Source: an uncultured Alphaproteobacteria bacterium (GTDB lineage: Bacteria > Pseudomonadota > Alphaproteobacteria > Caulobacterales > Parvularculaceae). Taken from it: 64,000 bases of DNA. The stretch is from contig CADEDN010000001.1 in NCBI GenBank assembly GCA_902826095.1, positions 1 to 64,000 on the forward strand, written 5' to 3'. How positions within the stretch are numbered: position 1 is the stretch's first letter; every line of letters begins with the position of its first letter. The notes beneath the pieces are model-generated. The model searched no databases and was not told the DNA's origin. It was given only the letters and a program-made list of their open reading frames with translations. The position numbers and the translations under genes were made by a program. Below are positions 53,015 through 64,000 of this stretch, piece by piece.

Positions 53015-54279
53015 GCCGCCCGCTCAAGATTGCGCTCATCAACACTTTCTATCCGCCCTACAATTTCGGCGGAGATGGCGTTTATGTGCGCCGTTTCGCT
53101 CACGCATTGGCCCGCCAAGGCTGCGAGGTGCACGTCCTGCACGATGTCGAAACTTTTCGGGCGCTGAGCTCTCGGAAAAATGTCGAATTGAGCAGCCAAC
53201 AAGAGCCCCAAGGCGTCACCGTAACTCAGCTTTCCAGCCCGCTTGGCCCTATCGCGAGCGTCATCACTCATCAAACCGGGCGTCCGCTTGCATACGGGCG
53301 CGCGCATAGGCGCTTCTTTCAGCAAGATTTCGACGTGACGCATTTTCACAATGTCTCGCTTGCGGGCGGACCAGGCATTCTCTCGATGGGCTCGGGCGTG
53401 CGGCTCTATACGGCGCACGAACATTGGCTGGTTTGTCCGACGCACATCCTGTGGCGTCACAAGCGTGAACTCTGCGACAAGCGCCAATGCGTCAAGTGCC
53501 AGATCATCCACCGCCGCCCGCCGCAACTTTGGCGGATGACGGGCTTTCTTGAGCGGCAGGCAAGGGCGATCGACGCGTTCATCGCGCTTAGCCAGTCCAG
53601 CGCCGATAACCACAAGCGGTTCGGATTTCCCTTCGAAATGAGAGTCCTGCCGTCCTTCCTTCCAGACGAGGACCAGAAAATTGGTGAAAGCGCACATGAA
53701 TCGAGCGTGCGGCCCTATGTTCTGTTTGTTGGACGACTTGAAGCGATCAAGGGCTTGCAGGACCTCATTCCAACCTTTCGCGAGGGCGCCTTGGCGGATC
53801 TCGTCGTCGTCGGCGAAGGCGACTATGGCGAGGAGCTTCGGCGGCTTGCTCAAGGAAGCCGGTCGATCAGGTTTGTCGGCCGCAAGGCTCCGGAGGACAT
53901 TGGCGCGCTTTACGCCGGCGCCGTCGCGGTCTTGCTGCCGTCGGTTTGTTACGAGGTCTTCCCATTGGTCGCCCTCGAGGCGTTTCGGGCGGGCGCGCCG
54001 ATTATCGCCCGCGATCTTGGGCCGTTCCCTGAAATCATCGCCAAGAGCGACGCGGGATTTCTATTCAGGAACGCGGAAGAGGCCCGATGCGCCGTCGATC
54101 GGCTGGTGTCGGAGCCGGCGCTGAGGGCGGATCTTGGGCTCCGCGCCAGATCGGCTTTCGAAAGGCATTGGAGCGAGAAGGCGGCGCTCGCCGCCTATTT
54201 TAACCTTGTCGCCGAAAAAGCCGCGAAGAAAGGCCTCTCGGATGTCGCCGTCAAGGCGCTCCAGCTTGTCCCGAAATAG
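53011..54279 (+). CDS. GT4 glycosyltransferase
   Basis: 422 residues. GT-B fold: NTFYPPYNFGGDGVYVRRFAHALARQG at the N-terminus and the nucleotide-sugar domain with VLFVGRLEAIKGLQDLIP, FVGRKAPEDIGALYAGA and PSVCYEVFPLVALEAFRAGAP (E-x7-E motif). Retaining transfer from nucleotide sugars such as GDP-mannose. A Cys-rich insert (CDKRQCVKCQII) at about residue 155 is uncommon. Overlaps the cytochrome gene by four bases. Confidence 0.9.
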   Translation: MSRPLKIALINTFYPPYNFGGDGVYVRRFAHALARQGCEVHVLHDVETFRALSSRKNVELSSQQEPQGVTVTQLSSPLGPIASVITHQTGRPLAYGRAHRRFFQQDFDVTHFHNVSLAGGPGILSMGSGVRLYTAHEHWLVCPTHILWRHKRELCDKRQCVKCQIIHRRPPQLWRMTGFLERQARAIDAFIALSQSSADNHKRFGFPFEMRVLPSFLPDEDQKIGESAHESSVRPYVLFVGRLEAIKGLQDLIPTFREGALADLVVVGEGDYGEELRRLAQGSRSIRFVGRKAPEDIGALYAGAVAVLLPSVCYEVFPLVALEAFRAGAPIIARDLGPFPEIIAKSDAGFLFRNAEEARCAVDRLVSEPALRADLGLRARSAFERHWSEKAALAAYFNLVAEKAAKKGLSDVAVKALQLVPK

Positions 54280-54343
54280 GGCGAAATTCGCTTGGATGGC
54301 ACGACGCTTGCTGCTTAATTGGATTGATTGCGAGGACCCTATC

Positions 54344-55054
54344 ATGAATGTCGGGCACAAGATTGAGGCGAAGAACGCGAGCTGGAATTTTGGCGGCGAT
54401 GTGGCGGACACTTTTGTCGATCATATCCGCCAGTCCGTCCCGATGTATGAGGAAGGGCACGATCTCGTTTGCCAGTTCAGCGACTATTTCGTCTCGAACG
54501 AAAGCACCTGCTACGAAATCGGCGTGTCGACCGGCGAGCTGATGAAGAAGCTGGCCCTTCACAATCAGGGCAAGCCGAAGGCGCGCTGGATCGGCGTCGA
54601 CACCGAAAAGCCGATGATCGAAAAGGCGAAGAAACACTGCTCAGGCGTCGACAACATCGAATTGCTTGTCGAGGACATCCGCAATTTCGACCTTGAGCCG
54701 GCCGACTTTATTGTGTCCTACTATACGATGCAATTCACGCCGCCGCGCCACCGGCAGGACATCTTCAACAAAATCTATAACGCCCTCAATTGGGGCGGCG
54801 CCTTCATCATGTTCGAGAAAGTGCGCGGACCTGACGCACGGTTTCAGGATATTTGCGTTTCGCTCTACAACGACTTCAAAGTGCGCCAGGGATTTTCGCC
54901 GGATGAAATTCTGTCGAAGACGCGCAGCCTGAAAGGCGTTCTTGAGCCGTTTTCGACCGAAGGAAACCTCGGCCTGCTTCGGCGCGCCGGATTCTCCGAT
55001 ACGATGACAATCTGCAAATATATCTGCTTTGAAGGCTTTCTGGCTATCAAATGA
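54344..55054 (+). CDS. CmoA-like SAM-binding enzyme in the polysaccharide locus
   Basis: 236 residues from MNVGHKIEAKNASWNF; an in-frame reading from 54134 overlaps GT4. Order matches CmoA (carboxy-SAM synthase): WNFGGDVADTFVDHIRQSVP, motif I CYEIGVSTGELMKKL, IGVDTEKPMIEKAKKHC, DIRNFDLEPADFIVSYYTMQFTPP, KIYNALNWGGAFIMFEKV and LRRAGFSDT. CmoA makes Cx-SAM for tRNA wobble modification with CmoB, which is absent here. The arginine of CmoA that binds the carboxylate does not appear conserved near the C-terminus, so it could be an ordinary methyltransferase of the locus. Confidence 0.7.
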   Translation: MNVGHKIEAKNASWNFGGDVADTFVDHIRQSVPMYEEGHDLVCQFSDYFVSNESTCYEIGVSTGELMKKLALHNQGKPKARWIGVDTEKPMIEKAKKHCSGVDNIELLVEDIRNFDLEPADFIVSYYTMQFTPPRHRQDIFNKIYNALNWGGAFIMFEKVRGPDARFQDICVSLYNDFKVRQGFSPDEILSKTRSLKGVLEPFSTEGNLGLLRRAGFSDTMTICKYICFEGFLAIK

Positions 55055-55082
55055 CAAGTCCGCTCATGATGAAGAGATGAGT

Positions 55083-56129
55083 ATGAGCTCGCCGACGATC
55101 AGCGTCATTGTGCCTGCGTATAATGCCGCGCATTATCTTGAGCGGTCGCTTCCGCCTTTGATCGCCATGCGTGAACGCGGCGAAATTGCGGAAGTCCTCG
55201 TCGTCGATGATTGCTCGCCAGACCCGAGCAATGTCGAGACAGCGACTCGGCTCGGCGCGACAGTCCTGCGCATGAAGCAAAATGGCGGGCCGGGCGCTGC
55301 GCGAAATCTCGCCGCGAAGCAGGCAATCGGCGAGATTCTCTGGCTGGTCGACGCCGATGTCGTCGCGCATGAGTCAGGCGCCGTCCTGCTGAAGAAGGCC
55401 TTTGCGGAGCCTGCCGTCGCGGCTGTGTTCGGTTCTTATGATCGCGCGCCGCCGGCGTTGAATTTCGCTTCTCAGTACAAGAACCTTGTTCACCGCTATT
55501 ACCACCAGCGCGGGCGGGAAGTTTCCGACACTTTCTGGTCCGGTTGCGGCGCCATCCGGAAGTCTGTGTATCTCGACCTTGGCGGATTTGACGGGACGCG
55601 TTACGGCAGGCCTTCAATTGAGGACATCGAATTCGGATTCAGAATGCGCAGGGCGGGCTGGTCGATCCGCCTCGTCCCTGAGCTTCTCGGCACTCATTTG
55701 AAGCACTGGACGCTCGCGGAAGTCGTTCGAACCGATATATTCCAACGGGCGGTGCCATGGTCGTTTCTGATCTTGTCGGGCCAGGGCGTGAATAACGATC
55801 TCAATGTGTCGAACGGCGAGCGCATCAAGGCGGGCGTTGCAGGACTTTGGTTCCTCAGCCTTGTCGCAAGTCTTGCGCCGGCGCTTTGGCCGGCGGCGCC
55901 TGTCGCCTCCCTGTTCCTGACATTTTGCGTCGTCGCGCTTAACCGCGACCTGCTCGGGTTTTTTCGCGGCAATCGAGGTCTCGGCTTTGCTCTTGTCGCG
56001 GCCGCATACCATCAGGTTTATTACGTCTATAGCGCGGCGACATTCACAATGTGCGCGGTGAAATATCATCTCGGCGGCGGGCGAGACTCACGACTGCGCC
56101 AAGTCGGCGACCAAAGGCCGGCCACCTAG
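55083..56129 (+). CDS. GT2 glycosyltransferase with membrane tail
   Basis: 348 residues from ATG at 55083 (GAAGAG six bases upstream; another ATG at 55077 is in frame). GT-A motifs: ISVIVPAYNAAHYLERSL, VVDDCSPDP, NGGPGAARNLA, LVDADVVAH and EDIEFGFRMRRAGW. About 90 hydrophobic residues in two to three helices follow (from about 245). Inverting transfer in polymer or lipid-sugar assembly. A longer reading starting at 55029 lies within the CmoA-like gene. Confidence 0.88.
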   Translation: MSSPTISVIVPAYNAAHYLERSLPPLIAMRERGEIAEVLVVDDCSPDPSNVETATRLGATVLRMKQNGGPGAARNLAAKQAIGEILWLVDADVVAHESGAVLLKKAFAEPAVAAVFGSYDRAPPALNFASQYKNLVHRYYHQRGREVSDTFWSGCGAIRKSVYLDLGGFDGTRYGRPSIEDIEFGFRMRRAGWSIRLVPELLGTHLKHWTLAEVVRTDIFQRAVPWSFLILSGQGVNNDLNVSNGERIKAGVAGLWFLSLVASLAPALWPAAPVASLFLTFCVVALNRDLLGFFRGNRGLGFALVAAAYHQVYYVYSAATFTMCAVKYHLGGGRDSRLRQVGDQRPAT

Positions 56130-56139
56130 TCTTTGATCT

Positions 56140-56188
56140 GCGCGGCGTTTTTTGCGCAAGACCGCGCACATTTTTGCGCACGCCGCGC
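56140..56188. repeat. inverted repeat in the GT2-GT39 gap
   Basis: 9-bp arms GCGCGGCGT (56140-56148) and ACGCCGCGC (56180-56188) enclose two copies of TTTTTGCGCA in direct orientation. Could form a terminator or attenuator; there is no good T-tract after the second arm. Confidence 0.4.
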
Positions 56189-56281
56189 TAGCTGGCGCCG
56201 CTTTGGCGGCCTCCTCATCTTGATTCGCGTCCACGACGAACCGTAATAGGTTCTCGTCGTCGCTGACGCCTCCTGATTCGC

Positions 56282-57838
56282 GTGAGACAATTGCAACCAA
56301 AGAAAAGCGCAAACGGCGCCGCGATGCTGATCCTCACGGATTTGCGCACGTCGTCCATGCTAGCGGCGACGCTGTTCTTTGCGTCAATTGCTTTCTATTG
56401 GCATGGGCTCGGGCCCGGCGACCCGGAGCGCTATATTCGCGCCGCCCTGGATTGGGTCGAACAGGGGTTCAATCTCGGCGATACGCATTGGTCGCTGCGC
56501 CATCCGGTCGTATTGCCGATGGCCGGTTCGTTCGCCCTATTCGGCGTCAATGAATTCTCGGCGACCCTTCCGAATATTCTCTATGCGGGCGGCCTCGTCA
56601 TTATCACTTTCTATTTCGCGCGGCGGTATCTCGGCAGGCTTGATGGGACAATCGCGGCGGTCTTTATTGCGACGTCAGCGTTCTTTGTCGCCCGTCCGAT
56701 TGAACTCGACGGCTATGGCGCGGAGGCGTTTTACACGTCGCTTGCTTGCTGGCTGTTCGTCGCTGCCCGTCTTGAACCGCATCGCTATGCGCTCCTGTTC
56801 GCTTCAGGGGCGGCCGTCGGCCTTTCCTGGGCGGTGCGCGAGCAAACGCTTTATCTGTTGGCGGCATTCGGATTGCTCACGCTACACTCGCGCAAGGACC
56901 TGTTTCGGTCGCTCTTGGCGATCGGTTTCGGCTTCGGCCTCATCATCGCCGCTGAGCTGATATTCTACACGCTGGCGGCGGATGACCCGCTTTATCGCTA
57001 TCGGATTGATCTCAATCATCGCCACATCGGGCGTGAGATAACGATTAAGGGCGATGATGCGAAGCCGTTCAACACCTTCATGCGGCCTATCAAGGATCTT
57101 CTGACCTCGCCGGTCACGACGCCGTTTCTCGCACTCTCAATCATCGCTGCGCTGTTTGGCTGGCGCAAGGCGTTCGAACCGATAGCGCGCAAGCAGACGT
57201 TTCTTGTTTTTTGTGCGGCCGCAACCGTCGCCGTCCCGATCTGCGCCTACGTTTTCAACCTGGCGCTGCCTCGTTATTATTCGATCCTCACCTATGCGCT
57301 TTTTTTGATTCTTGCTTTCGCGGTCGCCGATCTCGCCCGCAAGCATGCGGCCCGCGCGATTGCATTCGCCGCTCTGGTGACGTTTCTCAACGCCGCAGCC
57401 GCGGATTTCAGTCGGTACGGCGAGTATGCAGAGCCGCGCCATCTTGCGAAAATCGCGGCGCGGTCGGCGGAAAGGATTGAAACTGACCCCCTGACGGCGA
57501 GTCGCGCGCGGTATCAGCTGGTCCTGCAAGGATGGGATTTGAACGACGCCTCAGCGCGTATCGGGATGTCGGAAACGCCGTCCGTCGGCGCGCTCTATTT
57601 CGTCTCGCACCGCATCGCTCGACGCAATTCGAATTGGTGTTCGATTGAGATCTCGGACGTTCGGCCGTTCAACTGGACGCATTATCTGATTCGGAAGACC
57701 GGCGTTGATCGGTTTGCGGGATCAAAGATCCGCTCGATCGTCGCCAAGCCGGCGCCGGTCGAGCTCGTGCGAGTGCTCGATCGTCCGGCGGGGGTTGATC
57801 CCGAGACCGGCAAACCCTGCATGAAGCGGCAAAAATGA
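56282..57838 (+). CDS. GT39-type integral membrane glycosyltransferase
   Basis: 518 residues from GTG at 56282, or 504 from ATG at 56324. About ten helices; the first loop has the GT-C acidic pattern FYWHGLGPGDPERYIRAALDWVEQG and THWSLRHPVVLPMAGSFALFG. It likely takes a sugar from a polyprenyl-phosphate donor in the periplasm. It is the last plus-strand gene of the polysaccharide block; the convergent fusion gene ends 52 bp away. Confidence 0.78.
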   Translation: MRQLQPKKSANGAAMLILTDLRTSSMLAATLFFASIAFYWHGLGPGDPERYIRAALDWVEQGFNLGDTHWSLRHPVVLPMAGSFALFGVNEFSATLPNILYAGGLVIITFYFARRYLGRLDGTIAAVFIATSAFFVARPIELDGYGAEAFYTSLACWLFVAARLEPHRYALLFASGAAVGLSWAVREQTLYLLAAFGLLTLHSRKDLFRSLLAIGFGFGLIIAAELIFYTLAADDPLYRYRIDLNHRHIGREITIKGDDAKPFNTFMRPIKDLLTSPVTTPFLALSIIAALFGWRKAFEPIARKQTFLVFCAAATVAVPICAYVFNLALPRYYSILTYALFLILAFAVADLARKHAARAIAFAALVTFLNAAAADFSRYGEYAEPRHLAKIAARSAERIETDPLTASRARYQLVLQGWDLNDASARIGMSETPSVGALYFVSHRIARRNSNWCSIEISDVRPFNWTHYLIRKTGVDRFAGSKIRSIVAKPAPVELVRVLDRPAGVDPETGKPCMKRQK

Positions 57839-57889
57839 TGGCGCGCCGCTTTCGCGACGCGCCCGTGAATGATCGAGAATTCAGGCGGA

Positions 57890-60457
<2,568 letters not shown>

Positions 60458-60720
60458 TCGAACCCCCAGACTGATTCTTTCTAGAATGTAACCATTGCAA
60501 TTCCTAGGCCGAATCAGGGTCGACTCTTCGCAGGCGCAAAAACAGGCTGTTTACAACCAGTTAGATGGTTAAACCACCCCCTTTTGGGTTGTATTTTGCG
60601 TCGCAATACTCGCCTTTTTAGCGCAAAAATCGCCAAATATGAGAAAAAACGGGATTGAAGCATGGCCGTTGCCGGGCGGCGGTGGGCGTGGTGAGGGTTT
60701 CCGCTCGGAAAGGAAATCAG

Positions 60721-61725
60721 GTGCGGCCGGAGGGACGGAATTTCGCTTGGCGGTTTTGCGTCGCGCCGATGATGGACGGCACCGACCGGCATTGCCGTTT
60801 TTTCCACAGGTTGCTGACGCGACGAGCGCGGCTCTACACGGAAATGATCGTCGGCGAGGCGATCGTCCGCGGCGACCATCACCGCTTGCTGGCCTTCGAC
60901 CCGTCGGAGCACCCCGTCGCGCTGCAGCTTGGCGGGTCGGATCCCGGGACCCTTAGGGAGGCCGCGCGGATTGGCGAGCGCGCCGGCTATGACGAGATCA
61001 ATCTTAACGTCGGATGCCCGTCCGACCGGGTGCGGTCCGGAGCCTTCGGCGCGTGTTTGATGAAGAAGCCGGCGCTGGTCGCCGACTGCGTCGCGGCGAT
61101 GCGAGCGGCGGTCGGCGCGCCGGTGACGGTCAAATGCCGGATCGGCGTTGATGATCAGGACCCGGAGCAAAGTCTCTTCGCTTTCGTCGACATAGTCGCG
61201 GCGGCGGGATGCGACGTTTTCATCGTCCATGCGCGCAAGGCGTGGCTCCAGGGCCTCAGCCCGAAGGAGAACCGCGATATTCCGCCGCTTGATTACGATC
61301 TCGTCGCCAGGCTGAAGCGCGAGCGGCCGGCGCTGACCGTCATTTTGAACGGCGGTGTCGACTCGATCGATGCGGCGGCGGAGCATCTTGAAACTTTCGA
61401 CGGCGTGATGCTTGGCCGCGCCGCCTATGGAGAGCCGGCGATTCTCGCCGCTGTCGACCGCCGCATTTTCGCGGATCCGGCCGCATCGCCTTTGATCGAT
61501 GATGTCGTTCGCGAAATGTCGGCCTATGTGAAACGGATGGCGAAATCCGGAACCGCGCCGCATCACGTCGTCCGCCATATGCTCGGCCTGCGCCACGGGC
61601 GGCCGGGCGCGCGCGCGTGGCGCCGGCTGCTTTCGGAGCGCGGCGCCGAAACGCCCGCGGACATCCTCGATCGCGCCGCCGACGCCATGGCGCGGCGCGA
61701 GCCCGTCATGGACCCCGCCTGCTGA
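60721..61725 (+). CDS. dusA: tRNA-dihydrouridine synthase DusA
   Basis: 334 residues from GTG at 60721 (AAAGGAAATCAG upstream); an in-frame ATG at 60655 adds 22 residues that do not look like the family. FMN-dependent reduction of uridines in the tRNA D-loop. Motifs: VAPMMDGTDRHCRFFHR, EMIVGEAI, LQLGGSDPGTLREAA, NVGCPSDRVRSGAFGACLM (catalytic Cys), VKCRIGVDD and HARKAWLQGLSPKENR. Divergent from the fusion gene. Confidence 0.95.
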   Translation: MRPEGRNFAWRFCVAPMMDGTDRHCRFFHRLLTRRARLYTEMIVGEAIVRGDHHRLLAFDPSEHPVALQLGGSDPGTLREAARIGERAGYDEINLNVGCPSDRVRSGAFGACLMKKPALVADCVAAMRAAVGAPVTVKCRIGVDDQDPEQSLFAFVDIVAAAGCDVFIVHARKAWLQGLSPKENRDIPPLDYDLVARLKRERPALTVILNGGVDSIDAAAEHLETFDGVMLGRAAYGEPAILAAVDRRIFADPAASPLIDDVVREMSAYVKRMAKSGTAPHHVVRHMLGLRHGRPGARAWRRLLSERGAETPADILDRAADAMARREPVMDPAC

Positions 61726-61729
61726 ACGC

Positions 61730-62665
61730 CTATTGCACGCGGCGGACGTCGTAATTCTTCTCCTTTAGCAGGTCGACGACGCTGCCTTCGCCGATGAGGT
61801 GCCCCGCGCCGACCGCGACGAAAATGTCGTCATCGCCCGCCATGATCTTCTCGATCTCGACGACCCAGTTGCGATTGCGATCCGTGATCAGCGTCTTGAA
61901 GGCGCCGGGCGCGCCCTCGCGCATCGACGCCAGCGTTTCCTTTTCGAGCGCTTTCACGTCGCCGGTCCGCCACGCCTTCAGCACGCGATCGGAATAGGCC
62001 TTGAATTCCGCATATTGGTCGAGCGAGCTGTCGAAATCAGCGAGGATCTCCCTTTCGTCGAGACTCGCAAGCGCGCGGATCTGGTATTCCGCCGACTCAA
62101 AATGCGCGACCTTGTCGCCTTCCGACGACGCCCTCGCGAGGATCGCCTCTTCGGCCCCGCTCTCCGCCTCATATCCCTCTTTCTGCATGACGATCACCGA
62201 CAGCGAGATCATCGCGAGCCAGGGCTTTAATGGCTCAAGGTTTCGCATCGGCACGCCGTACTTCGTCGCGATCTCGCCAAACCGCGCCGCGCGCTCGGGC
62301 CCGAGCGTTGCGGACAGCGTGACGCCTTGCGGATTGAGTCCAAGCTCTTGCACGAGCGCCGCCATTTTCGCCTGGGCTTCAGCGCTCTTTGTGTCGACTT
62401 CCGTCATCGTCGTCGGCGTTTCTTTCATCGCCGCCTCGAACGCGTCGCTCGTCCATTGCGTTGAGGCAGGCAAAATATGGAATGTGCCGAAGAGATAAAT
62501 CGTCGAATCGGCGTCCGAGACGACCCACATCGCAGGGCCGGTCCCGGGCTTGGCCGCCGATGCGGCGCTTGCTGGCTCGGCGGCGGCGTCGTTCCTTTGT
62601 CCGCAGGCGGATAAAAGGGCGAGCGCGGCGAAAAAGGTGATTCGGTTTATCATTTCCTTGCTCAT
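61730..62665 (-). CDS. TraB/GumN-family lipoprotein
   Basis: 311 residues. Signal peptide with lipobox LLSAC (residues about 18-22), so a lipoprotein. TraB/GumN features: DADSTIYLFGTFHILP near residue 52, TMTEVDTKSAEAQAKM, and the C-terminal ILVAVGAGHLIGEGSVVDLLKEKNY pattern. Function in bacteria is uncertain; related to erythromycin esterase-like and TIKI protease folds. Its start overlaps the end of the phosphomannomutase gene (ATGA). Confidence 0.87.
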   Translation of the reverse strand: MSKEMINRITFFAALALLSACGQRNDAAAEPASAASAAKPGTGPAMWVVSDADSTIYLFGTFHILPASTQWTSDAFEAAMKETPTTMTEVDTKSAEAQAKMAALVQELGLNPQGVTLSATLGPERAARFGEIATKYGVPMRNLEPLKPWLAMISLSVIVMQKEGYEAESGAEEAILARASSEGDKVAHFESAEYQIRALASLDEREILADFDSSLDQYAEFKAYSDRVLKAWRTGDVKALEKETLASMREGAPGAFKTLITDRNRNWVVEIEKIMAGDDDIFVAVGAGHLIGEGSVVDLLKEKNYDVRRVQ

Positions 62666-64000
62666 ATTTTCTGGTTGTACGCGCCGACTTCCTTGTGCTC
62701 GCGCAGAACGGCGTCGAGTTCTGAGAACATTGCCCGCATGTTCGCTTCAGAGGTCGGGCTTTCGACGACGACGACAAGCTCCGGCTTGTTTGACGAGGCG
62801 CGGATGAGGCCCCAGGTGCCGTCCGCGGCGGTGATCCTGACGCCGTTCACCGTGACGACGTCGCGGATTTTCTGGCCGATGATCTCGCCGCCTTCTCTCG
62901 CGCGCTTCTCGATCGTCTTGACCACCTTGTCGACGACGCCGTATTTCGCCTCGTCGGCGCATTTCGGCGACATCGTCGGCGACTGCCAGGTCTTCGGCAG
63001 CGATTTTCTCATATCCGAAAGCTTCTGGTCCGGGCTGCGGTCGAGCATCTGCAAGAGCGCGATCGCCGCGACGAGGCCGTCGTCATAACCGCGCCCGATC
63101 GGCTTGTTGAAGAAGAAATGCCCGGATTTTTCAAATCCGGCGAGCGCGCCAAGCTCGTGGCTTTTCCTCTTGATGTAGGAATGGCCGGTCTTCCAGTATA
63201 TCGTCTTGGCGCCGTTCTTCCGTAGAACAGGATCGGTGACGAATAGCCCGGTCGATTTGACGTCGACGACGAATTGCGCGCCTTTGTGAAGCGCAGACAG
63301 ATCGCGCGCGATGAGAACGCCGATCTTGTCGGCGAAAATTTCCTCCCCCTCGTCGTCGACAACGCCGCAGCGGTCGCCGTCCCCATCAAAGCCGAGCGCG
63401 AGATCGGCGCCGTGCTCTTTGACCGCGCGCTGCATCGCATGCAGCATTTCAAGATCTTCCGGGTTCGGATTGTATTTCGGGAACGAATAATCGAGCTCCG
63501 CGTCCATGGGGACGACCTCAACGCCGAGGCGCTTCAGCGCGTCCGGCGCATAAGCGCCAGCGGTGCCGTTGCCGCAAGCGGCTACGACTTTCAACTTGCG
63601 CTTGATCGCGCCCGCCTTCGCGAGATCGTCGATATAAAGATCGCGCAGACCCTCGACCCATTTATAGGCGCCGCCCGGATAGGCGCGTCCCTTTCCTTCA
63701 AGCACGATTTCCTTGAGACGGCCCATTTCGTCCGGTCCAAAGGTCAGCGGCCGGTCAAAGCCCATCTTGACGCCGGTCCAGCCGTTTTCGTTGTGGCTTG
63801 CGGTCACCATCGCGACGGCCGGGATGTCGAGCGCGAATTGCGCGAAATAGGCGACGGGGGACAGGGCGAGGCCGATGTCGTTGACCTCGATGCCGGCGGC
63901 CATGAGGCCGACGGTCAGCGCCTGCTTGATCGACGTCGAATAGCTGCGGAAATCATGCCCGACGACGATCCGCGGCGGCTTGCCCGCCTCGCGGATGAGC
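62662..64000 (-). CDS. phosphomannomutase/phosphoglucomutase, N-terminus beyond window
   Basis: About 446 residues visible, cut at the window end. The phosphoserine loop VTASHNENGWTGVK (first visible ATG-like codon at 63903 lies inside the gene, since the frame continues to the edge), metal loop GFDGDGDRCGVVD, sugar-binding KTGHSYIKRK and GFEKSGHFFF, and phosphate-binding RASSNKPELVVVVES are all present. Interconverts mannose or glucose 6-phosphate and 1-phosphate, supplying GDP-mannose or UDP-glucose to the glycan locus. Confidence 0.93.
   Translation of the reverse strand, partial: LIREAGKPPRIVVGHDFRSYSTSIKQALTVGLMAAGIEVNDIGLALSPVAYFAQFALDIPAVAMVTASHNENGWTGVKMGFDRPLTFGPDEMGRLKEIVLEGKGRAYPGGAYKWVEGLRDLYIDDLAKAGAIKRKLKVVAACGNGTAGAYAPDALKRLGVEVVPMDAELDYSFPKYNPNPEDLEMLHAMQRAVKEHGADLALGFDGDGDRCGVVDDEGEEIFADKIGVLIARDLSALHKGAQFVVDVKSTGLFVTDPVLRKNGAKTIYWKTGHSYIKRKSHELGALAGFEKSGHFFFNKPIGRGYDDGLVAAIALLQMLDRSPDQKLSDMRKSLPKTWQSPTMSPKCADEAKYGVVDKVVKTIEKRAREGGEIIGQKIRDVVTVNGVRITAADGTWGLIRASSNKPELVVVVESPTSEANMRAMFSELDAVLREHKEVGAYNQKI

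Overview
The window is GC-rich chromosomal DNA from an alphaproteobacterium. Support comes from the nuoB-C-D-E-F order with small extra genes wedged between subunits, the clpP-clpX-lon neighbourhood followed by an HU gene and tRNA-Val, a CsoR-controlled copA/copB operon and a separate dxs. Genus cannot be fixed from sequence alone. The window starts inside nuoB and ends inside a phosphomannomutase gene. No integrase, transposase, phage gene or CRISPR array is visible.

Region 1 (1-5194) holds the front of respiratory complex I: nuoB (partial), C, D, E and F, with a GFA-type zinc protein between C and D and two small membrane proteins between D/E and E/F. Region 2 (5375-18313) separates nuoF from nuoG (18421). 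It begins with an HU-like protein carrying a lysine-rich tail, a long-hairpin terminator and an acetyltransferase. A tightly packed catabolic set follows: iorA-iorB, a MarR regulator, an acyl-CoA ligase, a thiolase-like protein lacking the usual cysteine, its zinc-ribbon/OB partner, a cyclase/formamidase-family hydrolase, an SDR, and both subunits of a Rieske ring-hydroxylating oxygenase. This looks like an aromatic (arylpyruvate or aryl-CoA) degradation pathway of unknown substrate. It closes with an HTH/S24-like regulator divergent from a 59-residue coiled-coil protein. nuoH-N do not follow nuoG, so complex I genes are split in this genome.

Region 3 (20668-25960) has a DUF4424 protein, two small membrane proteins, a periplasmic metallo-beta-lactamase-fold hydrolase and dxs. 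Region 4 (26017-30524) is a copper-resistance operon on the minus strand (secreted His/Cys-rich protein, CusF-like protein, copA, copB and a possible small downstream gene) divergent from csoR. The short intergenic region contains a perfect inverted repeat that overlaps predicted promoters on both strands. Region 5 (30923-40306) holds a DUF547 protein, a 0.9-kb gene-free stretch, clpP, clpX, lon, a cyclopropane-fatty-acid-synthase-like methyltransferase, a 45-residue membrane protein with a PhoB-box-like array upstream, a chorismate mutase, HU and tRNA-Val.

Region 6 (40355-60457) is a polysaccharide or glycolipid locus of about 20 kb. It has a secreted clan GH-A glycosidase, two GT2 glycosyltransferases, a GT4, two GT39/ArnT-like membrane transferases, a flippase-like LPG-synthase-type protein, a Wzx-type flippase, a polysaccharide deacetylase, a pyruvyltransferase, two methyltransferases (one CmoA-like) and a FAD oxidoreductase. 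Its most unusual members are a Fe(II)/2-oxoglutarate-type oxygenase fused to a C-terminal Rieske domain, followed by a cytochrome b561-like membrane protein, and an 855-residue fusion of a UDP-glucuronate decarboxylase with a FAD oxidoreductase. Region 7 (60721-64000) has dusA, a TraB/GumN-family lipoprotein and a phosphomannomutase/phosphoglucomutase that could supply sugar nucleotides to region 6.
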